Assembly (NCBI GenBank): GCA_937888665.1
Contig: CALBET010001059.1
Coordinates: 1 to 5,513, forward strand
DNA length: 5,513 nucleotides
Source of the DNA: an uncultured Acidobacteriota bacterium
GTDB taxonomy: Bacteria > Acidobacteriota > Vicinamibacteria > Vicinamibacterales > UBA8438
Reading direction: 5' to 3'
Numbering within the stretch: the first letter of the stretch is position 1; every line of letters starts with the position of its first letter. A program made the position numbers and the translations under genes. Shown here one piece after another: positions 1-5,513 of this stretch. Below the pieces are notes generated by a model. It saw only the letters and a list, made by a program, of their open reading frames with translations, was not told the origin of the DNA and ran no database searches.

Positions 1-2
1 CG

Positions 3-233
3 TCCGACGGTCTGCACATGGTCGAGCGATTCACGCTGGCCGGTCCCCGCACACTGAATTACGAAGTGACGCTGACGGACCCGACCGTGTGGACCAAGCC
101 CTGGACGGCGTTGATTCCCCTGATGCGGAGCGATGAACCGATGTTCGAGTATGCCTGCCATGAGGGCAACATCGGTATGGCCGGCATCTTGTCTGGGCAC
201 CGGGCCGACGAACGCGAAGTCGCGTCAAAGTAG
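3..233 (+). CDS. Conserved uncharacterised protein, C-terminal end only
   Basis: The reading frame is open from the window edge and stops at TAG 231-233, leaving about 76 C-terminal residues; the ATG at 18 is internal because the frame stays open upstream of it. The visible part has a beta-rich, Trp-rich pattern: a TDPTVWTKPWTALIP segment, followed by MFEYACHEGNIGMAGILSG near the end. From memory, this pairing of a D-P-x-x-W-T-x-P-W-T block with an E-Y-A-C-H-E-G-N-x-G-M block closes a large family of uncharacterised, often exported proteins in Acidobacteriota. I cannot assign a biochemical function. The conserved Cys and His in the ACHEGN motif might be ligands or structural residues, but that is speculation. 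The next gene begins 50 bases downstream on the same strand, so the two could be co-transcribed; no terminator is visible between them. Confidence 0.8.
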   Translation, partial: SDGLHMVERFTLAGPRTLNYEVTLTDPTVWTKPWTALIPLMRSDEPMFEYACHEGNIGMAGILSGHRADEREVASK

Positions 234-283
234 TCACTGCGGGTCGCTGCTCCGGTTGGGGCTCGGCCTGCGTCTCTCCGCGC

Positions 284-1582
284 ATGAGCGCACCGATGAA
301 ATTGCCCGCACTGGTCCTCGGGATCGGCGCGATGGTGTGTGTGGCCGGTTCCGCGTTCGCGCTGCAGGGCGACGCGGATCAGACCGCCGCCATTCAGCGT
401 CTGACCGCGAGATCCGAGATCGTCCAGGCGCTGGAGCTCGCACCAGACCTTGAGCCTGGTTCGGAGGCGGATCTCATCGAGCTGACAGAGATTCCGGCGC
501 CACCGTTCGAGGAGGCCGCGCGCGCCTCTCGCTTTGCGGAGATGCTGCAGGCGACCGGGCTGGCCCAGGCGTCGATCGACGCGGTGGGTAATGTGATTGC
601 GCGTCGGGCCGGATCGGGGGCGGGGGAGACGGTCGCGATTGTGGCCCACCTGGACACGGTGTTCCCCGCCGGAACGGACGTGACGGTCCGCCGCCGCGGC
701 GGGCGGTTGTATGCACCCGGCATCGGCGACGATACTCGCGGCTTGGTGCTGCTGCTGAACGTGGCTCGTCTCCTGGAGCGCGCCGAGATCCGGACGGTGG
801 CGGACATCCTGTTCGTCGGCAGCGTCGGCGAGGAGGGTCTTGGTGACCTCCGAGGTGTCCGGCATCTGCTTCGGCGGGGCGGTCCCCGAGTGGACCGCAT
901 GATCGCGATCGACGGCGGGAGCGATAGCCGGATCGTGAACCAGGCCCTTGGGTCGCGCCGCTATCGCGTCACGCTGACGGGACCTGGCGGCCATTCGTGG
1001 GGCGACTTCGGGCTCGCCAATCCGGCCCACGCGCTGGGTCGCGTAACCCACTACTTCGATGAGGCGGCGGCGTTGGTCGTCAACACGGGGGCGCCGGCGA
1101 GCTACAACGTGGGACGCATCGGAGGCGGCACGTCGGTGAACGCGGTGCCGAGCGAGAGCTGGGCGGAGATCGACCTGCGGTCGGTGGACCCGGCCCAGGT
1201 CGACCGGCTCGAGCAGGCGCTGCGGGACGCGGTGACCCAGGCGCTCGACGAGCAAAATCGTGCCCGCGACCGCGGCGAGTCGCTCCATGCTGACTTTGAA
1301 TTGATCGGTGATCGCCCGTCTGGCACGGTGCCGCTGGAGACGCTGCTGGTGCAGCAGGCGCTCGCGGTGACCCGGTTTCTTGGCCTACGACCGCAACTGG
1401 GCGCCGCCTCGACCGACGCGAATCTGCCGATCGCCGACGGGCTGCCCGCGATCACGCTGGGGCGGGGCGGAACAGGAGGCGGTGCGCACGCCATCGAAGA
1501 GTGGTGGGCGCCCCGCGACGCGCACATCGCGGTGCAGCGGGCATTGCTGGTGCTGGTCGCGTCCGCTGGAGTCGTCGACTGA
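284..1582 (+). CDS. Exported M20/M25/M40-family metallo-hydrolase (PepT-like peptidase)
   Basis: This is a 432-residue di-zinc amidohydrolase of the M20 peptidase clan, most like tripeptide aminopeptidase-type members. A signal peptide covers about residues 1-26 (hydrophobic 8-26, likely cut after SAFA), so it should act outside the cytoplasm. The catalytic domain shows the zinc motif AHLDTVFP (His122, Asp124), the bridging Asp in GIGDDTRG (149/150), the general base and ligand pair in GEEGLGDLRG (Glu183, Glu184), Asp210 in IDGG, and the last zinc ligand His402 in GGGAHAIEEWW. Residues about 222-340 form the inserted dimerisation domain, with GPGGHSWGDFG and GGTSVNAVPSESWAEIDLRS. All expected metal and catalytic residues are present, so it should be active; the substrate, probably short peptides or N-acyl amino acids, cannot be read from sequence. 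No good Shine-Dalgarno sequence precedes ATG 284 or the in-frame ATG 296, so either could be the start. A frame of 409 codons on the opposite strand is only its shadow. Confidence 0.93.
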   Translation: MSAPMKLPALVLGIGAMVCVAGSAFALQGDADQTAAIQRLTARSEIVQALELAPDLEPGSEADLIELTEIPAPPFEEAARASRFAEMLQATGLAQASIDAVGNVIARRAGSGAGETVAIVAHLDTVFPAGTDVTVRRRGGRLYAPGIGDDTRGLVLLLNVARLLERAEIRTVADILFVGSVGEEGLGDLRGVRHLLRRGGPRVDRMIAIDGGSDSRIVNQALGSRRYRVTLTGPGGHSWGDFGLANPAHALGRVTHYFDEAAALVVNTGAPASYNVGRIGGGTSVNAVPSESWAEIDLRSVDPAQVDRLEQALRDAVTQALDEQNRARDRGESLHADFELIGDRPSGTVPLETLLVQQALAVTRFLGLRPQLGAASTDANLPIADGLPAITLGRGGTGGGAHAIEEWWAPRDAHIAVQRALLVLVASAGVVD

Positions 1583-1713
1583 GGGCTAGCAGGAAGAGTC
1601 TGACCACCGACATATCACGACCGACGAGTGTGGTCGCCGCGCCGAGGCTCCTCAACGCCTAGAGGTGGCCGACATGTTCTGCTCCGGTCCTCGTCGGGCG
1701 CGACACGCAGGCC

Positions 1714-1763
1714 AAAAAAAAGCGACGCCAGTCGAGAGTCTCGCGCCCTCGACCGGCGTCGCT
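1714..1763 (-). terminator. Rho-independent terminator for leftward transcription
   Basis: Bases 1721-1736 pair with 1748-1763: nine pairs (AGCGACGCC with GGCGTCGCT), one A-C mismatch at 1730/1754, then six more pairs (GTCGAG with CTCGAC), closing an 11-base loop at 1737-1747. A run of eight A at 1714-1721 becomes the U-tract when read leftward, directly after the stem. No T-run follows the stem on the plus strand, so it is one-directional and serves the minus-strand FAH-family gene, whose stop lies about 80 bases before it. The convergent M20 gene has no comparable terminator of its own. The hairpin begins only 16 bases past a TAA that closes an out-of-frame tail fragment (1780-1830). Confidence 0.93.
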
Positions 1764-1779
1764 GTGTCGCACGTGCGAG

Positions 1780-1830
1780 TTACCGGTAGTCGTCGATCAG
1801 CAGCAGCTGTGCCCCCGTGAGCGAGGTGGG
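1780..1830 (-). pseudogene. Remnant C-terminal tail resembling the end of the adjacent FAH-family gene
   Basis: Read leftward, bases 1830 to 1780 encode PTSLTGAQLLLIDDYR followed by TAA. The intact FAH-family protein just upstream ends PADLSGAQLPSVESYRDR. Over 16 aligned residues 8 are identical and others are conservative (T/S, I/V, D/E), with no gap. The copies sit 70 bases apart and therefore in different frames, so this is not read through from the intact gene. The DNA matches at only about 28 of 48 bases, and six of the eight identical residues use codons differing in the third base, the mark of two sequences that each diverged as protein-coding DNA. Similarity fades upstream of about 1830. 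I infer the stub of a lost tandem paralogue whose original terminator is the adjacent hairpin. A chance match of a short tail cannot be excluded. Confidence 0.5.
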
Positions 1831-1843
1831 CCTCGCCGCGCCG

Positions 1844-2995
1844 TCAGCGGTCGCGATACGACTCGACCGACGGCAGCTGCGCGCCGGACAGGTCGGCCGG
1901 AACGCTCTCCTCGGCTACGACCTTGTGGGTCAGCGTACCGATTCCCTCAATGCTGGCGCTGATCGTCTCACCCGCCTGCAGGTACCCAGAGCCTGTCGCC
2001 CGCTCGACGCGACCGGCGCCGGTGCCGCCTGACGTCCCGCTTTGCATCACGTCACCAGGGAAGATGGTGATGAGCGACGATGCGTACTCGATCAGTTCCG
2101 GGATGTTGTGGATCATGTCGCCCGCCCTGGCCTCCTGGACGGTCACGCCGTCGATGACCAGGCTCTGGTGCAGGCGCTCCATCGGATCGCCGTAGAACTC
2201 CTTTGGCACGATCCACGGCCCATGGGGCGCGAATGTGTCATGACCCTTACCGACGAACCAGTCCGATCCGGAGCCGTACCCCCCGGGCGGGCGCCCGCCG
2301 CGATCGGAGACATCCATGGCGACCATGTAGCCGAACACGTAGTCGTATGCACGGCTCGCGGAGATGTACTTGCCCGTGCGGCCGAATACGACAGCCATTT
2401 CGACTTCCCATTCGATCCGGTCACGGCCGTAGGGCATCACGATGTCATCGCCGCTACCAATGATCGCGCCGCGGGTCGGCTTCAAGAAGAGATAGGGCAC
2501 GCCCCGATTCTCCTGCCGCTCCCGGGTCCGCGCCACCAGGTCCTCCTCGGTGCAGCCCTCACACGCGTGCGTGTAGAAGTTGACCGCCGCATTCATGAGC
2601 TTGCTCGGATACATGATGGGAGGTCGGATACGAAGTGCAGACACGTCGTAGACGTAGTCGGCTCGACCGCTTCCGGAGAGCCGGTTGTTGCCGACGGTGT
2701 CGTTGACAATTTCATACAGCCGGTATTTGAGACCGTATTCATAGCGCCCGATGAGGTCCAGCATGTCTCCCGGCATGGGGACGGTGGCGTAATCTGGACT
2801 CGATTCGAGCACCAGGTTCGCGACTTCGATGTCGATGACCAGGGAGTCCCGGAGGACAAGCCCTACATGTGGCACCCCGTGGATGTCGAAGGTGCCGACC
2901 TTGAACGGCTCCACGGGGGTGACGTCAGTTTGGGCGGAGGCCGTTCCGGCGCACGCGAGCGCAGCAATCAGGCCCAATACTCGGATTCGTTGCAT
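1844..2995 (-). CDS. Fumarylacetoacetate hydrolase (FAH) family protein with signal peptide
   Basis: This is a 383-residue member of the FAH superfamily (FAH, FAHD1, 2-hydroxyhepta-2,4-diene-1,7-dioate isomerase type), enzymes that use Mg or Mn to cleave, decarboxylate or isomerise keto/enol acids. The catalytic core covers roughly residues 125-325: YPSKLMNAAVNFYTHA, then PYLFLKPTRGAI, the metal ligands in EWEVEMAVVFG (Glu197, Glu199) and in MDVSDR (Asp228), GHDTFAPHGPWIVP, and the C-terminal GDVMQSGTSGGTGAG. ATG 2995 is chosen because GAGGAG lies four bases before it; the in-frame ATG at 3007 overlaps that site and adds only four residues. The N-terminus MQRIRVLGLIAALACAG...ASA|Q is a typical Sec signal peptide, cut after residue 21, which is unusual because characterised family members are cytoplasmic. 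The mature protein carries a CEGC pair (Cys145, Cys148) that could form a disulfide in the envelope. The substrate is unknown. It is transcribed divergently from the phosphatase and convergently with the M20 gene. Confidence 0.94.
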   Translation of the reverse strand: MQRIRVLGLIAALACAGTASAQTDVTPVEPFKVGTFDIHGVPHVGLVLRDSLVIDIEVANLVLESSPDYATVPMPGDMLDLIGRYEYGLKYRLYEIVNDTVGNNRLSGSGRADYVYDVSALRIRPPIMYPSKLMNAAVNFYTHACEGCTEEDLVARTRERQENRGVPYLFLKPTRGAIIGSGDDIVMPYGRDRIEWEVEMAVVFGRTGKYISASRAYDYVFGYMVAMDVSDRGGRPPGGYGSGSDWFVGKGHDTFAPHGPWIVPKEFYGDPMERLHQSLVIDGVTVQEARAGDMIHNIPELIEYASSLITIFPGDVMQSGTSGGTGAGRVERATGSGYLQAGETISASIEGIGTLTHKVVAEESVPADLSGAQLPSVESYRDR

Positions 2996-2999
2996 ACAA

Positions 3000-3005
3000 C
3001 TCCTC
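3000..3005 (-). promoter_or_regulatory. Shine-Dalgarno site deciding the FAH-family gene start
   Basis: Read leftward, GAGGAG lies four bases before ATG 2995-2993. It overlaps the other possible start (ATG 3007-3005) and so cannot serve that one, which favours the shorter protein whose N-terminus then begins directly as a signal peptide. Confidence 0.75.
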
Positions 3006-3058
3006 ATTTGGCAGTGTCAGCAGAGATTTTGTTCCGGAGAGGTGTTTTGTACCCCCCA

Positions 3059-3119
3059 GCGTGCGGAGTGTCAAGCCTTGGTGTCTGGGAAACCGTATAC
3101 TGAGCGCGTGCGGAGTGTC
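3059..3119. repeat. Pair of 14-base perfect direct repeats in the divergent intergenic region
   Basis: GCGTGCGGAGTGTC occurs at 3059-3072 and again at 3106-3119, offset by 47 bases. The second copy covers the proposed GTG start of the phosphatase; the first lies about 35 bases before its candidate -10 box. Each copy contains GGAG. Weak similarity continues beyond each copy (both run into a gtg...ctggg string), which would fit an old 47-base tandem duplication. Alternatives are a pair of sites for a DNA-binding regulator, or coincidence. Confidence 0.7.
3096..3101 (+). promoter_or_regulatory. Candidate -10 box (TATACT) for leaderless phosphatase transcript
   Basis: TATACT matches the TATAAT consensus at five of six positions. 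It ends six bases before GTG 3108, so transcription would begin at or next to the start codon. The absence of a Shine-Dalgarno sequence close to that GTG agrees with a leaderless message. No convincing -35 box lies at the usual 17-base spacing; TTGGTG at 3078-3083 is only 12 bases away. Confidence 0.45.
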
Positions 3120-4484
3120 CCATCTGTCGTGCCCTGGGTGCTAGCCGGTGGCGTCGGTCTGGGTCTGGCGACGACTCCCCGCGCCTGCTCGCGACCGGAG
3201 GAGGGCGCGCGCAACGCCATTGTCTTCATCGGCGATGGCGTCGACGATCATCAGCTCACAATCGCTCGCAATTATCTGCTGGGCGCGAACGGTGCGTTCA
3301 GTTTTGAGGACTTTCCGTATCGGGCGGCGGCTCGGGTGCTGACGGTGCTCGAGTCGGACCCTCGTGCGCCGGAGTATGTGGGGGACTCGGCGAGCGGTGG
3401 CACGGCGTTGGCAGCCGGCATCATTACCAGCCGTGGCCGAATCGCCACCGAGGCGGGCACGGGGCGTTCGGTGCCGACGATGCTGGAACTGGCCGCGGCA
3501 GCCGGGAAGCGGACCGCGATCGTCACGACCTCAAGCATCACCGACGCCACCCCGGCCAGCTTCGTCGCGCACATCAATCGCCGGTTTTGCCAGGGCCCGG
3601 GCGACATGGGGCCCACGCCGACTGACCCGCGGTGCCCGGAGGCCCTGAAGGCCAACGGCGGTCTGGGCTCGATCGCCGAGCAGATCGCCGCCTCGGATGT
3701 CGACCTGTTGCTGGGGGGTGGGTATCGCCATTTCGATCAACTGGACGAGGCAGGGGTGTCGGTCGTGCGGCGGGCACAGGACGCCGGGTATCGCATCGTG
3801 CGGGATACGGCCGGTCTCGACGCGGCAGCGGACGAGCCAGGTAAGCTGATGGGGTTGTTCGGTGACGACACGTTGCCCGTCGCGTGGGTTGGCGAGGACG
3901 ATGGCCGCGCCAGGTCGGTCGAATTTACGGCTGACGGGGCTGTCATCGACCCCGAGCCGTTTCGGTGCGTCGACAATCCGGCGTTTGGGAATCGACCTAC
4001 GCTCGAGGCGATGACGGCAGTCGCGCTCGAGCGCCTGGAGGCGGCGCCAGATGGCTTCGTCCTGATGGTCGAGAGCGCGTCGATTGACAAACAGGCACAT
4101 CAGGGGCGACCGTGCGGGCAGATCGGGGAAACGCGTGCGCTCGACCAGGCCGTGCGAGTCGCGGCCTCGTTTCAGGAACGACATCCAGACACCCTGATTC
4201 TCGTGGCGTCGGACCACGGACACTCGGCCCAGATTATTCCCTGGCCCAGCTTGTTCGCGTCTCGTCCAGAGCCGCAGTATCCGCCAGGGAAGGTGGCTCG
4301 GGTACGGACCCTCGAGGGGGGCGTCATGACAGTGTCCTACGGCACGAACGCGAACTATCAGGAGGAGCACACCGGGACCCAGGTGCCGGTGTTTGCCCGA
4401 GGCCCGGGCGCCGCGGCGGTGCACGGGCTCATTCGACAATCTGACCTATTCGATATTGTCCGACGGGCTCTGGCGTTGAACTAA
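3108..4484 (+). CDS. phoA: Alkaline phosphatase, E. coli PhoA type
   Basis: This 458-residue protein is a zinc/magnesium alkaline phosphatase that hydrolyses phosphate monoesters outside the cytoplasm. Every key residue of E. coli PhoA has a counterpart: Asp43 in FIGDGVDD, the phosphorylated Ser94 in GDSASGGTA, Asp146 and Thr148 in ITDATPASF, phosphate-binding Arg159 in INRRFC, Glu322, Asp327, Lys328 and His331 in VESASIDKQAH, Asp369-His370 in SDHGHSAQI, and His421 in HTGTQVP. Both PhoA disulfide pairs appear kept (Cys161-Cys176 and Cys287-Cys336, the latter in RPCGQIGET), which argues for folding in an oxidising compartment. The N-terminus has a hydrophobic stretch (about residues 7-22) but only one early Arg and no clear cleavage or lipobox site, although a Cys follows at 27. 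GTG 3108 is chosen for its position after TATACT. In-frame TTG 3078 or GTG 3081, behind GGAG at 3065-3068, would add a K/R-containing n-region and are real alternatives. Earlier in-frame sequence is the shadow of the FAH-family gene. No Pho box was recognised. Confidence 0.95.
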   Translation: MRSVPSVVPWVLAGGVGLGLATTPRACSRPEEGARNAIVFIGDGVDDHQLTIARNYLLGANGAFSFEDFPYRAAARVLTVLESDPRAPEYVGDSASGGTALAAGIITSRGRIATEAGTGRSVPTMLELAAAAGKRTAIVTTSSITDATPASFVAHINRRFCQGPGDMGPTPTDPRCPEALKANGGLGSIAEQIAASDVDLLLGGGYRHFDQLDEAGVSVVRRAQDAGYRIVRDTAGLDAAADEPGKLMGLFGDDTLPVAWVGEDDGRARSVEFTADGAVIDPEPFRCVDNPAFGNRPTLEAMTAVALERLEAAPDGFVLMVESASIDKQAHQGRPCGQIGETRALDQAVRVAASFQERHPDTLILVASDHGHSAQIIPWPSLFASRPEPQYPPGKVARVRTLEGGVMTVSYGTNANYQEEHTGTQVPVFARGPGAAAVHGLIRQSDLFDIVRRALALN

Positions 4485-4667
4485 ACACGCTGGCCATCTT
4501 AGGGCGTCACGGCGACCGTCCGACAAGGCGCGAGGAGCGCGCACGCTGGACGTACGCACGTGGTCATGACATTCCGGCGCTGCCATGGGCGGGAATGGCT
4601 CGGCGGCCAGAGTGGCACAGAGACTTGGCTGAGAGGCCTCCACGCCCGGCGAGGGACTGCGGAGAAC

Positions 4668-4671
4668 GGAG
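4668..4671 (+). promoter_or_regulatory. Ribosome binding site of the beta-barrel protein gene
   Basis: GGAG lies four bases before ATG 4676, and a second GGAG sits at 4661-4664. Together with the charged and hydrophobic N-terminus that follows, this supports ATG 4676 as the start. Confidence 0.65.
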
Positions 4672-4675
4672 ACAC

Positions 4676-5513
4676 ATGAGGCGCAGGAGCGGCGTACTGG
4701 CGGGTCTGGTGTGCGTACTACTCACGGGCGGAGCGGCGACTGACTCCTCCGGCGCGTCCAACAAGGGCGCCGCGCAGCCGGCGGACGACGAGCCGGCGGG
4801 GTTACGGGTGTTTCTGGATTGCGGGCGGGCGTGTGACCGCGACTACCTGCGTCGGGAGATCACGTTCGTCAACTACGTGCGCGATCGACGAGACTCGGAG
4901 GTCCACGTGCTGGTGACGACCGAGGGGAGCGGCGGCGGGACACAGTACACGCTCGATTTCATCGGCCTGGGCCAGTTCGAGGGGAACGACGTCAGATACG
5001 CATATTCCGAAAGCCGAACCGACACCGATGATGAGACCCGCGCGGGTATCGCCCAGGTGCTGCGGGTCGGGTTTCTGCACTACATCATCGAGACCCCGCT
5101 GGCCACCCAGATCGAGATCGGGACAGCGCGGCAGGGGAATGGAGCACGGTCGGTGATGGTGCAACCGGAGGACGATCCCTGGAATTTCTGGGTCTACCGG
5201 ATTTCGGGCAATATCCGTGCGTCCGGCGAAGACACCCGCACTGACCGGAACTTCAACGGGTCGGCGTCCGCCAACCGCACGACGGAAGACTGGATCATCC
5301 GGACGGAGTTTGAGGGCTCCTACAGCGAATCGATAACCGAGTTGAGTAGCGGCGACTTTACCAACATTCGCACGAGCTACGACCTCGATGGACAGGTGGT
5401 GAAAAGCCTCGGGGAGCACTGGGGCGCGTCGCTCTCAGGGGGCGTCGGTGCATCGACCTTTCTCAATCAGGACCGGAGACTGCGGGTGCAGCCCGGGGTC
5501 GAATTCAACGTCT
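4676..5513 (+). CDS. Predicted exported protein with outer-membrane beta-barrel region, truncated by window end
   Basis: The frame is open from ATG 4676 to the window edge, giving 279 residues with no stop. It begins MRRRSGVLAGLVCVLLTGG, a signal peptide (three Arg, then a hydrophobic core to about residue 21), followed by a low-complexity Gly/Ala/Pro/Asp linker to about 41. Residues about 44-160 form a domain with VFLDCGRACDRDYLRREI, FVNYVRDRRDSEVHVLVTT and YTLDFIGLGQFEG; Cys49 and Cys53 could pair. From DDPWNFWVYRISG (about 167) onward, short strands with alternating polar and hydrophobic residues and Asn/Ser/Gly turns (SASANRTTEDWIIRTEFEGSY, then VVKSLGEHWGASLSGGVGAS) look like transmembrane beta-hairpins. 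From memory, this two-part architecture belongs to an uncharacterised family common in Acidobacteriota and related phyla, with a DUF481-like barrel. No function can be assigned. An opposite-strand open frame at 4802-5419 is its shadow. It may be transcribed with the phosphatase 191 bases upstream, but nothing shows this. Confidence 0.8.
   Translation, partial: MRRRSGVLAGLVCVLLTGGAATDSSGASNKGAAQPADDEPAGLRVFLDCGRACDRDYLRREITFVNYVRDRRDSEVHVLVTTEGSGGGTQYTLDFIGLGQFEGNDVRYAYSESRTDTDDETRAGIAQVLRVGFLHYIIETPLATQIEIGTARQGNGARSVMVQPEDDPWNFWVYRISGNIRASGEDTRTDRNFNGSASANRTTEDWIIRTEFEGSYSESITELSSGDFTNIRTSYDLDGQVVKSLGEHWGASLSGGVGASTFLNQDRRLRVQPGVEFNV

Noticed and set aside
59..1288. A 409-codon open frame on the minus strand
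   Set aside because: It lies opposite the M20 hydrolase gene, whose catalytic motifs are complete. The frame encodes Arg/His/Pro-rich sequence with no recognisable domain, as expected for an antisense shadow in GC-rich DNA.
1602..1635. Inverted repeat GACCAC...GTGGTC after the M20 gene, a possible terminator
   Set aside because: Only six pairs with a loop of about 22 bases and no T-run, so it is indistinguishable from chance.
2042..3103. A 353-codon open frame on the plus strand
   Set aside because: It is antisense to the well-supported FAH-family gene and has no recognisable domain; a GC-rich shadow.
3531..4439. A 302-codon open frame on the minus strand
   Set aside because: It is antisense to the alkaline phosphatase, which carries the full set of active-site residues.
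4517..4552. Nested GC-rich inverted repeats (CCGTC-type arms, GCGC arms) after the phosphatase, a possible terminator or structured RNA
   Set aside because: The stems are four to five pairs, there is no T-tract, and such short GC repeats are common in DNA of this composition.
4802..5419. A 205-codon open frame on the minus strand
   Set aside because: It lies opposite the truncated barrel-protein gene, which has a ribosome binding site, a signal peptide and family-like motifs; the minus frame has none of these.
1..5513. Search for CRISPR arrays, tRNA or rRNA genes, insertion sequences, toxin-antitoxin pairs and defence genes
   Set aside because: No regularly spaced repeats, cloverleaf, transposase or defence motifs were seen on either strand.

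Overview
This GC-rich window reads like chromosome from an Acidobacteriota-type bacterium, possibly of the Vicinamibacteria group. That placement rests on recalled similarity of the protein families (an M20 hydrolase with the IELTEIPAPPF signature, an exported FAH-family protein, and two conserved uncharacterised families) plus the high GC, so it is an inference and not a computed assignment. No RNA gene, insertion sequence, CRISPR array, phage gene or defence gene is visible.

Layout from left to right: (1) the C-terminal end of an uncharacterised protein (to 233, +); (2) an exported M20-family zinc metallo-hydrolase (284-1582, +); (3) a 261-base convergent intergenic stretch (1583-1843) holding a strong rho-independent terminator that works only for leftward transcription, and next to it a short out-of-frame copy of the C-terminal tail of the neighbouring gene; (4) a fumarylacetoacetate hydrolase (FAH) family protein with a signal peptide (1844-2995, -); (5) a short divergent intergenic region (2996-3107) with a 14-base direct repeat and a TATACT box placed as for leaderless transcription; (6) an alkaline phosphatase of the E. 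coli PhoA type (3108-4484, +); (7) a 191-base gap (4485-4675) with GC-rich partial inverted repeats but no T-tract and no recognisable gene; (8) the start of a predicted outer-membrane beta-barrel protein that runs off the window end (4676-5513, +).

The four proteins whose N-termini are inside the window all begin with a hydrophobic, export-type segment, although that of the phosphatase is atypical. This looks like a set of envelope or secreted hydrolases (peptidase-like, phosphatase, FAH-like) beside a surface protein. The genes are in separate or divergent transcription units and need not form one pathway. The most unusual signals are the remnant tail beside the FAH gene terminator and the repeat/promoter arrangement in front of the phosphatase. 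I found no evidence for a novel multi-gene system.
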